The notes under the pieces were generated by a model that did no database searches, was not told where the DNA came from, and saw only the letters and a list, made by a program, of their open reading frames with translations. Below are positions 13,255-27,659 of a stretch of DNA of 64,000 nt, piece by piece. The DNA is from Hybos culiciformis. Its lineage: Eukaryota; Arthropoda; Insecta; Diptera; Hybotidae. The first letter of the stretch is position 1. Each line of letters opens with the position of its first letter. The position numbers were made by a program, and so were the translations under genes. The stretch is from NCBI GenBank assembly GCA_964007475.1, contig OZ023273.1, positions 104,034,485-104,098,484 of the forward strand, written 5' to 3'.

Positions 13255-13257
13255 TAA

Positions 13258-16200
13258 GTCTAAAGCCCTGCATAATCGTAATAAAAAATTATTATACTCT
13301 GTCAGCCTAATTTAATTACAACAAAGTTTGTATAATTTTTTCCACCTGTAAATATAAAGAACTAAATATTTCTTTATTTTTAAGTCTAGAGAAAAAAATT
13401 CTAGATAACATTAAATTTTAAGAAAATAAAAAAACTTACTAAGAAAGAGCCCAGCAGAATATTTTTTTTTTGTGTTGATTGAAAAATTCAAAATGCAAAA
13501 AATTTAAAATGGTATACCTACTCATTTTCATAAATTTTCTTTAATATTTTTTTTTATAGAGACCCATATGAAATTGTTGAGAATTCGACATTTAACAAAA
13601 AATTTAAGCCAATTTAAATAAACATCAAAATTATAAATATGCAAACAATACCTTGTCATTCTTCTTGTGGTACACAAAAATTGAAGTTTTAGTATATTAT
13701 ATTCATACACAAATATTATTACTATGTGTACAATACACATAAAATGTTTATGTTCTTGTTGTACATTTTAATTGCATTAAGAAGAGCAGCATTCATAACC
13801 ATCATAATATTTTAAAATAAAATAAAAAAAAATTCTCGTCAATGAAATAAAAAAAAAATCTGGAAAATTTTTCAAGCCACAACAGATTTACCTAAATTGA
13901 TAAATCAGATGTTAATTCAATAATATATACTTAATGCATGATACAACATAAAGCATTAAAAAAAAGAAGCAGAATTTTTCTAATAAAATGAAAAAGGATG
14001 AAAATTGAGTTATTCAACTTTTTAAAAAGAAAAATGAAAACATACAATTTATTTTTTTTCCTGATTTTTTCTTTTTCATTCATAAAAGAAAAATAAATAT
14101 TAAAAAAATCTTAATATGAATATTCTCTGTGATTTTGACTTTATCACCCCCAAAAACTTCGTAAATCCATTGCCATGAATATTTCTTTATTTTTATTTTT
14201 TATAAAATTCTCTTTTGAAATATTATATCAAAAAAAAAGTTTTGCGTAATGTGTGTGTGTTTTTTTTTTTATGAAGAAAAATAGTTGAAGGGCAGAATTT
14301 ATAAAAATGAGGGAAAACAAAAATTAGGAATATGATCCTTATAAAGATTTAACAAGACAGACAACATGATGTTTTTATATATAAAAAAAACAAAGATTTT
14401 TTTTTATTTTCGTTTCACTATATTTTTCAATATTTTTTTTTTATTTGTTGCGTTTTCCTTATGTTATCATTATTATTATTATTTTATTTTTTAAATAATA
14501 TGTTGTTGATATTTTGGGATCATGCTGTTTTGACATTTTACATTATAAAGAAAATGAAAATAAAAACAAAACAAAATGGAACATATTAGGAAACGTGTGT
14601 TTTAAAAAAAAAAAACGCACTTTTGGGTAATGTAATATTTCCATTAATAATAAATTCTTAATACATATTATAAATATAAAGCAAGAAAAAAAAATGTTTT
14701 CTTAAATTTAGGGCAAATATTTCTATAAAATAACTAATAATTTTCAATTGTTGGCATTTTTTTCATTAAAAAAAAAATGTTTCCTTATTGTCCCTTTTTT
14801 TATGAACTTGACCATTCATCGAATAACAATAATTTTCGATATCAATTTATAATTTAATCTTTATGCTTGACATATTTTCAGTGAACGAGAAAGAGCATTT
14901 CAGCATCTATATTCTCTATACAGTCTACACAATTAATAAACTTGAATGAAGGAACCAATTAATAATCTTAAATAATCTTTACCATCTTAATGGAAAAAAA
15001 AAACTAATGAACCACTTCTTTTTCTGCATACAGTCTTCTGCAGGAGAAAATTATATGCTATTGAAGATATAATTATTTAAATCGAGAAATTTATTCATCT
15101 GTTGATGAAAAAAATTTATTATATTGCAAAAAAATTATACATATTAAATTTTTGGTTCTAATTATCATAACTATTATTATACTTTTTTCAAAAATATGTT
15201 CAGAAAATTATTATTGTTAGTTTAATTTAAACATTAACTGATTGAACGCCCAGTCGCAGAATTCTGCAAGATTTGACACAGTTCTACACAGTAGTTGCTT
15301 TTATTAGCTCCTTGATTGAAATTTTTCATTCCAAACAAAATTAAAAAAGATAAAGAAATTGAAAATTTTTTATTTATTTATTTTGCTTTAGCTTATCAAT
15401 AAACAAATTTAAACAAATACAAAATAAATTACTTTTTGATTAAAAAAAAAAAAGTTTTTTATTAAATTAAAAATTTCAAAGGTTTTTGTAAATATTTGTG
15501 TTTTTTGTTCATTTGAAAAAATATTCTTAAAACTTTCATTTCTCCTCAAGTATGTTCTTTGAGTTCTCTTCAGTTCTGGCAAAGTAATTAAAATTACTAA
15601 TTTATTTAATATTTTTTTATCATAAAAATATTTGTCCATTTTTTTCAAATGAACTTCCCATATTATTTAGAAATTTGAATAAATGACTTTAAAAACCACC
15701 TATTTATTTAGTTTTATTATTAGATATCCTTAAACGGTTTTAATAGGTTCTACAATGTAATACTCTAGGCATAATTAATCTTATTTTCTTATTTGTCGTC
15801 CCCGTTATAAATTCATTATTAAAGTAAAAAAATAAAGTCAAAAATAGAATATTATTATAAAATAACAATTAATTATGAGAATTTACCTAATGGCATATGA
15901 TCCTTAATTTACTTCAATCAATCAAATTTAATCTCGTGTCTGTTATGTTAATATTTTTTCAACATATCTTTAATATATTTCACACATTTTAAAAATATTT
16001 TTTAACATATTTTACATTCAGGATAATTGTCAATAAATATTTCGAAAGTTTTCATCATTTGCTTTTTATTTATTTAATCCACCTTGTACTACGACTATAA
16101 GTTCTCTCCATTCGCTAAAATGGAAATCATTATTATCAGAGCGAGATAAAATTATATTGCTTAAAAAAAAATTGTTATAAAATTTCATATTTTATATTTT

Positions 16201-19200
16201 TTATATTATTTAAAAAAAAAATGCATTGATGCATAAGACAAATTTTTGAAGATAGTTTGAAAACTAAAAATTTAAATTACCATACGTAACATTCCATAAA
16301 AAAAAAGTATATAAAAATTTTCATTATTATTAAAATGTGTCATGTCTTAATGTTGTATCTTAATATCTTTTTTTTTTTCTTATAGAAAAGGAGCTACGGA
16401 AATGAAAAATTTAAGTAGTTAAGCTATTTATTATTTCTATGTTTAATACGACAATATTCAAATGAAATAAGCTTGTTATAACATTATCATCATGAGGAAA
16501 ATAAAAGAATGAAGCTCTCTACCTATTTTTTTTGTTTATTTAAATATATTTAAAGAGATACATAAAGGACGTCTAATTTTTTAAATATCTTTAATTAGTA
16601 TAAATGTTTTTACAAAATAAAAATGTGAATCAAACTGATTCCGTTCAAAAAATCAACAACTGGAAAATATTTTATTCTCAGAAATTTTTCAGGTTATATT
16701 ACTCGCCTGATGAATTTTCTAAATGAATTTTTTCACAATTTTTTTTTGTTCTTGGGAATTCGTAAAATTTTATGGAAGGCTGAACTAATTTATTAAACAT
16801 ATTATTTTTTAATTTAGTTACTTTTATGAAGTTAATTCAATTTAAGTGCATTAACTTTTGTATTTACTCCTCTGGCTGATAAACTATTGATTTTTTAACT
16901 TAAAATTCATTAGATACTTTAAAATTTCTTTTTGCTTTACATCGTACTGTTCTATTTTTTTTTTTTTTAATTTTTGCACTTTTCATTCCGGAAAATTAAA
17001 CATATTTTCCTGGAAAAAAAAATGTTACAAAAATGAGATCTTTACAAACTTTCTTTTATTCAAAATGAAAATTATACTTTGTTATATTACTTGGAGCAAT
17101 TATGAAAAATATTAAAAAAAAAAAATATTTTTCTGTTCAAATTCCCTTAAACGGTATATTATGAAGTCAGGGAAAGAGTTTATGGAGCGTGATAATATTA
17201 AATTGATATGATGAAAGCTTAAATTTTGTAGCTGTTAAAAAAAGTTTGCCACAATATTAAAAAAAAAAAATTGGTTTTATGTCAAACATTAATATCAACA
17301 TCATGTAATAATAATGTGATTGAAAATCAGATTCTTATATATTAAAAATACATGCAAATGTGATGTTAAGAACTTATTATTGACATCAATAAAGTTTTAA
17401 TATTCATTGTTATGGCATTTAACATGTTGTAACAATAATATGTATTACAATTTATCATCATATCATTAATTTTGGATATTAGAAGGATATTGGAAGTCAT
17501 AGTTTTTTAAGAGCATGACAAATTTTTGAATTAAGTTTCGTTTAGAACCTTTCCTTTGTAAACTAACTAACAACAGTGAAAAAAACCGCTTAAAATCCTG
17601 ATAGTTATTTAATGAAAATTTAATAAATGAAAAACAGATCTAATTCTCAAGGTTTTATGAAAATTTGAATAATTAAGGTTGTTCTGAAAAGTTTTCCAAG
17701 ATAAATTAGATTTATACCGATGTAAGGAATTTTAAATGCATGTCTTTGAATACAAATTTACTAAGTTAATATACCAAACACATTCTCTTACCCTTTTAAA
17801 AAAAAAAAAAAAAGTTTCTTTTTACCTTCTGTATGATGTAGGAGCATTTTAATTTTTTTTTAAATGTAATCAGGGCGATGCTCGTTTTTATTTTTAAAAA
17901 ATCAGAATAAAAGGTTTTCTTTTTAAATGAATAGCTTTTTAAGTGCAATTCATATAAAATAAATAACATATTTGATGTAGTCATTCCTTTTGGGGGAGGG
18001 TAAAAAATCATAATACTGTATTTACATAAATCCTAAAAGTTATTCAGATTTTCTTACCGTATATAATGAATAGATAAATAAGTGATAAGTTAGAAAAAAT
18101 AAATAAAAGAAGAGGATTATGATGCGATGCCTTCTAAAATAAATCAATGCTATAAATGAATTTTATTTTCTGCTAAATTAACATAAATGAACTAATTTAA
18201 TTTTAAGATTTCCAAACAAATTTTCTTTTAACTTCTTTTGACTTCTTTTTTATATTTAAATTAATTTTTTTGTTTTATCGTGTGACTTTGTAACATTAGA
18301 TTGCATCGGCTTTCCAATTACTTCCGGCTAACTTGTAAATTATATTATCTCTTGGGGAGCCGTTGCAAGTACACTTTCCAAATCAGCCCTAAAATTGCTC
18401 AATTAATTGCGTAATAAAAGAATCTTCCTAGAAGTGACAACTCTAAATAGAATAAGATGTTTGATTTAACTTAATTTTTAAGATACATTATCTACATACA
18501 TTTATTTTGCAGAAGAGAAGTCTCATTTAGTTTCTTGATCTAATGTAGAATATGGAAGAAGAAGATCAAATTGCAAACAAAAATATTATTATCTCCTTAT
18601 TTGGGTCGGAATAATGTTTTATGGATAATTATGCATAAAATGTGACAGTGTTGGAATTTTCATTTTTCATTTTTCATTTTGGTTTTTGATTTGATTCCGA
18701 AATAAAGTATAGAAATAAGTGAACTTGAAATAACAACTTTTAAACAAAATGACAGATCAATTAATTTTTTTCAAAAAAAAAAAAAAATTAACTCAGAGTA
18801 CGAATGTAAAAATAAACTTATACTTTTCATCCTTTTGCCTTTATCTTGTTTTCTCATCACAATCATTTTTTCATACTTAATATGCACATAACATAAATGT
18901 TTACATGCAACAGATGTGATTTAAGTTGAAATTAATGAACTTGAGACCATTATGCTTGATTATTATTAACTCTAGACTATATATGTTAAAGAGTTTCAAT
19001 TAGAAAATTTAAAAAAATTAATTTATATTTTTTTCGAATGATATGTAATTCTTAAGTTATAGTTATATTAAAAGGTTTTATAGAATCGTTTTATTGAACC
19101 ATAAAATGTTTACACCTTTTAAATTTTACTATTTTTAAGAATTCTTGATTTGAATAATCTATTTTTTTTCTTTAGAAAACAGTAATTCTGACGGTTGAAT

Positions 19201-19261
19201 TTCACTTATTATTCGTTGAATATTTGGTTTTAAATCATTTTTTATTTTATTTTATACAAAA
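13258..19261. other. AT-rich gene-free stretch
   Basis: About 6 kb without a supportable gene. It has many A and T runs and TA-rich microsatellite-like patches. One patch at about 18290-18450 is noticeably GC-richer, but no continuous frame, splice-site pair or terminal repeats could be tied to it. Confidence 0.6.
18657..18680. repeat. Short tandem heptamer (CATTTTT, about three copies)
   Basis: Three successive copies of a CATTTTT unit are readable directly, followed by a degenerate GGTTTTT copy. This is a simple-sequence tract with no sign of function. Confidence 0.8.
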
Positions 19262-19700
19262 TTTTAAAAATATGATTAGTGTTGTTAGATGCCATTTGAT
19301 CGCATCCTAAAACAATTTTCACCCTTTGCTTTTTTAGAACTTGCATTCTACCTTTGTTTCCAGAACATTTGCACAATAAGTTTGATACAGGACCAGTATA
19401 TTAAAAGTATACTGATCAATGCTAGTTTTGGTTATCTCTTTTTAATTTTTCTGATAACTGAAATTTTAGAAGGAACTTTGTTCTTTAAAATCCAGCTTTC
19501 TACCTATCACTACACCTAGATATCTAATTTCCTGTTCGGACGTATCTTGTCATTGTACATTTTGACCTTTATACAATTATTTAGGTATTTATTTTCAAAT
19601 ATAAATTCTTCAGTTTGAGCCAGTATTATGAACTCTTCAATATTTTATTTTATACTCCATATTAGATGTTAGATCCTACATGCTACAAACTTATTACTAG
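19262..19700 (-). pseudogene. Decayed non-LTR retrotransposon reverse transcriptase fragment
   Basis: On the minus strand one frame reads SEQEIRYLGVVIGRKLDF (about 19480-19545). This matches the YLGVxIDxKLxF motif near the end of the reverse transcriptase domain in Jockey/I-group non-LTR elements. Further along, in shifted frames, come YCANVL (about 19370) and QVLKKQRVKIVLGCD (about 19285-19345). These match the YCANVLW and LQKLQNKAMRIILGC segments that follow in the same family. The order and spacing agree with the family, but several frameshifts and stops separate the blocks. It is a dead 5'-truncated copy; I could not define its ends or a target duplication. Confidence 0.7.
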
Positions 19701-22700
19701 ATTACAGTAATATCTTTTTTCCATATATACAATATTTCGAAACAGGAAAATATATTAGATCATTCTCAAAACAATTTTCGATTATTTTTCGTTTCTTTTC
19801 AAATAATTTCAATAATTTTGTACTGAAATTTATACCTTTTTTATTAAAAAAGTTAGAAAATATTTAATCAAAATTTGACCTGAATTTTCAGTAAAAATTG
19901 AAAAAAAAAACTTCTCGTTCATGAGCTTCGCTGCACAATTCAATGATTTCCCTGTTTTCTTAATATTCTTAACTTATTTCCTTTCTTTGTTTTTATTTTT
20001 TTCTTTTTATTTATCTTCATTTCCTTCTGATTAAATGCAATTCAATTTGTGCAAATGATTTTATTTTTATCATTATTGTCATCTAATTTTTTTCAAATTT
20101 CTAAACAAAAAGGATAATAACTTTATTTATTACTTTTAAAATTTTTTTGTGCCAAAAAAAAAAGAAAGAAAAGGAATTACAATTTCTTCACATGAATTAT
20201 TTCGCACCATTTATTAAAAGCAAAAAAAAATTAAACATACACCATCATCAATTTTTTGATACCCTCCTTTAAATTTTAAAACAATTCTAATGTTAAACTG
20301 AATCTAAAATTTATAAAACAAATGATAAGAAAAATCAAGGAGTTCATTTTCTAGAGCTTACTGGTGAGGACACCGAATCTGTAATCGAGTATTTTTCGAG
20401 GCGTTGATCATCTGTAATTTTAGTGTTTCTAGTGTTTTGTGAGCCAAATTTTTGATCAATTTGCTATTTTAATCTCGAATTTAATCTTCTAATTAAATTC
20501 TAGTAAAATTAATCTTTTTTCTGAACATTGCTTTTAAAACTATACTAAGGGAAAGATTATATACAGAAACCTTATTTTAACGACCCCTAACTATTTTCGA
20601 AGCAATATACATATGTAACTCAAATAAAATATTTTTTAAAAAAAAATTAATAAATCCATAAGATTTCATAAACATATAAGCAATATCATTAATCTGTTTT
20701 TTGTTTTTCTTTTAAAAAGGACTTCATCTAATTTTTGTAAGAGGAAATTCCAAAAAGAAATACAAAATAAATTTTTGTATTGAAATAAAAACTAAACTAT
20801 AATGTTACAAATTTCAGTTAAGAAATAATACTCAAGCAGTATATCATTTATCTTTTGTAAATGGAATGAATGATTGCATACAGAAAAATGTTGAAATTAA
20901 AATGTACATATTTCATCGCAAGCTCTGACAATGGCTGAATGATTGTGCTTTTGTGAAGCTTAATCTTAATTTATTCTCAATTTTGCTAATAACATTGCAA
21001 TTAAGATAATTGTTATATTGAAAATTAGAAAAAAAATCTCTTATGATTCATCCTAAATAATTATTCATATTATCAAACAATAACAAAATTCGTCAATTTC
21101 CTACTTTGAATCATTAAACTGAATGAAACGCATAAATAAAGAATAAAAAATTTAATTTTGCTTTTGATGTAAAATATCACTTTGCTAGATATTCACTTTC
21201 GAATCAATTTATTTGGATTAATATTGTTAATTCAATTATAGCATTAATATTCAAATTAGTATCAATGTCATTGAAAAATTAACAAAAATTGTTAAAACTA
21301 ATATTTTTCTTGACAATATTGTTGAGTTTAAAAATTAAATTATTTCCAATTAATATTTTGTTCATACACAATACCTATTTTGTTTTAATTATAATATAAC
21401 GGAAATAAGGAATCATTGAAACTATATTTATGTTTATTTCCCTATTTTTGCTTATTGTTATATTTTATATCTGATTATTTAATCAGTTCAAAAATTTTTT
21501 TTTGATATCCCAATCCCAAATTATAAATTTATTTTAAGATATTCGAAAAAATAATAAAATAAACATTATCGCATAATGAAATGACTGTCGTAACATATAA
21601 TACAGATAATACTAATATTTAAAACATAATTATTGTAAAGTGTACGATTATGTTGCACATAATGTAAAAACTTCCCATAATAAATAGGGAATCATTTATA
21701 TTTTATCGAAATTTCAAGAGATTTTTAATCTCTAAAGGAACTATGTATGATAACAATAGTGCGGATAACAACTAAAACATGTGGTTATCTGAAAAATTTA
21801 TTTGGTTTATATTCGAATTCGATTAATACGCCGATCGAAATAACTAAGGTTATTTTTTGACAAAAATTATAATGTATATCGAATTAATCTATAATGTTTA
21901 CATTGTTTTATCCAATTTCAATTTTAATTTTCTTATGATCCTTATTGCTATATTAAATTTTGTTTAGAATATTTTAAGTTTTTCGATATATCGCATTAAA
22001 ATAGATATAAGATAAACTATACCTCAAAACTTAAAACACTTTAACATAAAAAAAAAATTTTTTTTAATCTAAATAAATAAAATGATGATGCCAAAAATAA
22101 GATAAAAAAAATAAATAAAAGATACTTTTAAAATGAATGAAGTGTGTATTTTAGATAAATTACTTTGCATTTTTGCATGCATCTGTTTGTGTATATTTTA
22201 TATAATTTTTCTTTTAAATAAAAATACTCGAGTGTAATGTGGCATTCTGAATAAATTACCAATATCTTATAGTAACCTCATGAAAGACTATTTTTCAAAT
22301 AAATTTATTTTTATTATACCTCAAATCAATAGAATCGTTCACAATTTTAAATATAAAGCGAATATTTTTGAGTTGTTTTGATATAATCAGTTTCATAGAA
22401 GACTAATTAAAATTCGAATTGCCAGTTTGGTGCCAAATTTTCCAGAATAATTTTCATTCGAAAATTTTAATTTTTATTGTTGCTTAAATTTTCCTTAACA
22501 TCTTTAAAAAAAAGTATTGTTTTAATTATAACTTTTCATAGGTTTCTTTTTTTTAATAAATGAAATAAAAAAGATAGTTTTTTAACAACTTCTATTTTCC
22601 TCGGAATTCAATTTTATTCCCCTACCAATGAATAATTAATTTACTATTAATTTTTATAATATTCGTTCATTCTCATTTATGTAGCTATAGTTTTAGTCTG

Positions 22701-25652
22701 TATAGAGATGGTGTACAGTCTAAATTACATCTATCTATAAAGTATAAAATTTACATTTAATAGCAAAACTTAACTATACTTTCATTTCTATGTTAATTTA
22801 TATGGAAGATACTAGTGGTGAATGAGAGTGTTCTAAACGTTTTTTTAATTGCCTGTAATATAAAGGTTCTGTAATATTTTTGGCAATTAGTAAATTTTGA
22901 AATATATTTTAATATGTATAAGTTACTGAAAATGACAATCATTTATGTATATATGGCTACATTATATTGAAAATACAATTGTATTTATATAGAATATCAT
23001 TATTAAGTATATTAGACATGTCCTAAAAGTGTAATAAATGCCATGAAAAAATGTGTTAACAATCACTAAAGTCTAATTGTTTGAATTATTCAATTCGTAA
23101 AATATTTTCATTATTTTTTTTTTTTTATCTTGCTAAAAAATAATTTTTTTTTCCAACTAATTGAATGCAACACTAAAAATTTGTGGAAAACAAACTTTAC
23201 CAGATAGAATTTCCTTCATTGTGGTGTTTTTTTTTTATATAATATTATGATGGTGATATACATGTTTTCGTTGTTAACCAATGTGTGATTATGGTTTTAT
23301 ATGTGTTTAAATTGTTATGAACACAAGTTTATATATGTGGCGCTAAATGAAGCAGTTACCCATACATTTTATTTTTTTTAGATATTTTTTAGTAAAAAGA
23401 TAAATTAATGGTAGGAAAAACAAAAAGTTTATATAATATATCCGATGATTTTTAACATCTGCTGCGTTATAATAATAAGATTTGAATTTACATATAACAA
23501 TTCATCAGAAGTTATATGTGATGTATGTATATAAAATTAGCATTATTGTGGAAAGTGAAATATGTATTTAAGAACCATATTATCGCATTATATCTAAGAA
23601 CATAACTTTTTTTTTTTTTGGTACATTATTTATATCAAAATGATAAATTTCGTTTTCACGAGAGATAAAATTTTAAACTTACTTATAATGTTTATCTGTA
23701 CATTTATTTTATTTTTTCATTGCAAAAAGAAAATTTTGTTTTATTTATTTCAATTTTTTTTCAACAGTTATTTTTTATGACTGTCATGTGATGACAGTAG
23801 ATGAAAATAATATTTATTTTGTTTTTAAATATTATGAGTGCAGAATAAATTGAAAAGATGATAAGAAAAGATCAATTTTTGTAAACTAGACAAAAGAAGA
23901 AAATAAAGAAATGTTAAGATGTTTAAGAAAATTTAAGAGTTGCAGGTATAATGTTTCAGATCCAGTAGGCTTGAATGTTAATTTGTACATTTTGGGGACA
24001 GTTTTTAATAAATATGATTTGATTTACAAAGTATTCTAGCTATAATTAATTATTTTTTCATATTTCTGAAACCTTCAGATTAGGAATAAGAGCAGTTAAA
24101 GAATTTCTTCATAATTCCCTTCATTGGTCTAGTTTCTAATTCACAAAAAGAAAAATTTTATTTTTATAACAAAATTTATATATTTTTGTTGCAGACATTA
24201 AAACAGAAAATAGTATAGAAATTTTGCTAAAAAAAATTTTAATTAAATTTGTAGGTAAACAATAAACTTCAAACTTATATTTTTTACCTGACAAATATAC
24301 AAACTTTTTTGTTTGACAACTTCATTACGAATATATTTCAAAATAAATAAACAACAGAAAACAAAAAAAAAATACCTTAAGGTTTATCTTATGGAATCCT
24401 TTTTTTTTTACTGGTAATTCTTTGATTTCGTATAAAAATGAAAACTTAAGTGTTTCACAACAGTATAGTGATTACATAAAACAAAACAAAAAAAATATTA
24501 AATTTTATTTTACATTTGAATAAATAATAAAAATATGTTTTCTATTAAATTTTCTTTTTGGTTCCTCATTTGTATAAATAACACAATTGTTTTTATCCAA
24601 AACAATTTAGATTTTTATTTTTTTTTTTTTTGTTATTTTTGGGTCAATCAATATTAAATATCAACTATATATATACTATATTGTTGAAATAAATTTTCTA
24701 TTTCAATAAATTTTTGAAAATCTAAAAAAAAAAAAAAAAAAAAAAAAAACAAAAATTATGCAAAATAAAAGTTATTTCTAGTTTGTGACTTTTAAAAGGT
24801 CCTTTAATTCATAAGGGGATAAAAGTTTTTATTTATTTAGAAACAGATGTACTTCGAATTTCTTTTAGAGCTTTTACGTGATTATTATTATTTCTTAAGC
24901 TTAGAAAATTTATAAGAGTTTTGGTTTCATTGCAAAAATTATTTTATATAACTATAAAAAAAAAATTCACAATATAAATATTATGTTATTTTAAATGTAA
25001 AAATTGGAAAAACGTAATTTTCTATTTTTTATTTTCTATTTATTTTAATATAATTTTTTTTAAATAAATTGGATTTTCAAAATAATGTTCTCAATAAATT
25101 TTAAATTTTATTGAAATTTATTCTAGATTTTATTTTTTTTTATTTTCAATTTTTTTATGGATCCGTATAATTAAAATATTTCAATTTTTTCTGATCATTA
25201 GGAGATTAAGATATTTCCTTTGGAATAATAAACTTTATTAAAAACAAAGAAGTGTTCTTTTATTCTAAGCATTATGTACTAAGAAGTGAAGTCACGTATT
25301 TACTTTTGTGGTCGGCGTATTTGATTTTTACGAATTTTTGCACAAAAACAGAACTCGGAAAGAAACTATAAGTTTCTCAGGAAAATTAAAGAACACGTTT
25401 ACTGACCATTATTAAGTTAAAATAAGAAAAATACAAATTAATGAATTTTCTTTAATTATTATTTTGTACTCCTAAGAAAAATTCTTAAGAATTATGCTTT
25501 CCTTAAAAAAAAACCATACATGACACATGATTGGATTGGAAAAACTTGCAAACATTTCTTATCACAGAAGCTAAATGTTGATTTTTTTTTTGAAGTGTTT
25601 TGATATCTCCTTTTTTGAAATAAAATATATATAAATGAGTAAAATATTTTAA
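19701..25652. other. AT-rich gene-free stretch
   Basis: About 6 kb of AT-rich sequence with many poly-A/T runs. A small GC-richer patch at about 20355-20430 has no recognisable content. No transposon ends, RNA genes or protein motifs were seen. Confidence 0.6.
24724..24749. repeat. Poly(A) run, 26 bases
   Basis: An uninterrupted run of 26 A residues. It could be the tail of an unrecognised retroposed sequence, but no retroelement body is recognisable upstream. Its exact length may be unreliable because long homopolymers are error-prone. Confidence 0.8.
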
Positions 25653-25988
25653 AGGCCTGTTTTCACGATCCAAGTACTCTTTGCCCAAGTCGACTTGGAC
25701 GTTCTTTTTGATCGTGTAAACAGGGTGTCAAAGTCAACTTGGACAAAGTAGCCACATAAAAGTTGAGTTGGACACTGCTCTACTTACTTTGATCAAAGTA
25801 GTGTACATATTTGTAAAAAAAAAATAATAATAAAAAAAAAATTTGAATTCTGACAATTTTTTTTAATATAATTTTTTTTATTCATCAAAGTAACTTCAAA
25901 GGAAAAAATTGGTTCAAAGTAACTTGGTTCAAGTGACTTTGATCAAAGAAACTATGACAAAGTGTACTTGGATCGTGAAAACCGGCCT
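25653..25988. mobile_element. Palindrome-rich MITE with TAA target duplication, 336 bp
   Basis: Both ends carry an inverted repeat of about 31 bp: AGGCC, then T or G, then GTTTTCACGATCCAAGTAC, with only two clear differences. TAA lies on both sides (25650-25652 and 25989-25991), pointing to PIF/Harbinger. The interior repeats the words ACTTGGAC and ACTTTG in both orientations. It contains three perfect palindromes: CCAAGTCGACTTGG at 25685-25698, ACTTTGATCAAAGT at 25786-25799 and CTTTGATCAAAG at 25937-25948. There is no coding capacity. The repeated words may be sites for a transposase supplied in trans; that is inference. Confidence 0.85.
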
Positions 25989-25991
25989 TAA

Positions 25992-27659
25992 ATAAAATTA
26001 AAAAAAAAAAAAAACAGAAAATAAATTTTGTAAAACACACTTACTTAAATTCATTATTCGCTTTCTCATTTTATTATAACAAAAAAAAAATTGAATTGAT
26101 AAAAAGTTTTTGATTTTGACTTTATTCGGGTCAATTCAGTTTTGCAAAAAATAAAAAAATTTCCTTTCTATTTTGTGATCGAAAAAGTTTTTTTTTTTTT
26201 GAGAAGAAAAAGGAAACACAACTTTAAAACTTTTTTAATATTCATTCAATAATAAATTGTAAGACATAATACATATAACCGAAAAAAACAATTATTGCAA
26301 AATTTAATTTAAATCCCAAAATACCTTAAAAGTTTGTAAATAATTGTACTTTTTTTTTTTAATAATTTGTGACAATTGATGTAATTTATAAAATAAATAT
26401 TATTTAAATCACTTTAAATGTAAGAAATTTTTTTAAGCTATACACAGGATACAGCTACAGCCAGCGGCAGATCTACTTATACGCGAATAAACCTAAAAAT
26501 TCAGTGATCCATCAAAAAAAAGGCCTAACCAAAATATTATTAAAATGTAATAAGTTATAGTTGGTTATAGAGTTATCACAGTCTTCACTCATTGTTATTA
26601 AATAAAAATATTAAATTAAAAATTTTCGATTCGAAATTTAATGCTCTTCAAAATTTTTTACAAATATATACCAATCGGAATTCAGAAATCCACAGAGTGT
26701 TGCTACAGACCCCAAAAATTATGGATGCTTAATACGCTATTATGATTGAATAAATCTAGTTTTTTTTTATTTTATGTAATTTGATAATTTGAAATTCGAT
26801 TTAGCTATCGCCAGGATAGAACGCAGAAATATTTTTTAATTTAAAGAAATAGGATAATGATATTATACTACATTATGACCGAAATCAAAAATTAGAATCA
26901 TACTATTTGCCATTATTAGATTCTTTGGAATCATAAATTAAATGCAAAAGATCAAAATTTATTACGTCAAAACAAATTTAGAAAAAAAAAACTCCCAATA
27001 TTTTTAGATAAAATTTCAAATTGAGAAAAATATGTAAATAAAACTAATATAGTTGCACTATTCATTCAATTTAAATCCATAGAACCAATTCATTTTTATT
27101 GACTACATACTACTGTTTGTATAATGTAATTTAAAATAAAAATATTTAATGTCAATAAAAATGTATTATTTAAAAAAAAATATATAAAAATAAATAACAA
27201 CATAAAATTACTTTGGTTTTTAGTGCGCAAACAATTGAAAACGTTGTAAAATTCAGATTTACATAAAAAAAAAAAATCATTTTGTTATTTATATATACAT
27301 AGCCATATGTATAGTTATAGACGTGAATAAATCTCAAGACAAACAAAAATAAAAAAGGATAATCGATAATAATAATAATAATAAAAAAAAATAAAAATAA
27401 ATAAATAAACAAGAGGGATTTCCTTTATTCGTATGCAAATGACGTTTTATTTTTTTCTTCTCTTTTTGATGAATTTTAAAAGAAGAATTAAAAAGGAATT
27501 ATTATTCTTTATCAATAAGCTTTCAAAATAGAAAAATTTTCAAATGGAAATTTAATGACACTATTGATGCATAAATCTTTTTTTTTTTTTTTGTTCTTTT
27601 ATAATTCATAAATTGAAAAGGTTTATTAAAAATACATACAATAAGTACTTCTTATATAA
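25992..27659. other. AT-rich gene-free stretch
   Basis: About 1.7 kb with no gene. Two minus-strand frames at 27170-27412 and 25503-25688 are low-complexity or run into the neighbouring MITE and have no protein motif. It includes the trinucleotide repeat at 27366-27384. Confidence 0.6.
27366..27384. repeat. (ATA)n microsatellite
   Basis: About six uninterrupted copies of the trinucleotide, followed by an A-rich tract with ATAAAT units. Read directly from the sequence. Confidence 0.9.

Noticed and set aside
19289..19519. 76-codon plus-strand frame as a membrane protein
   Set aside because: It is the antisense shadow of the reverse-transcriptase fragment on the minus strand.
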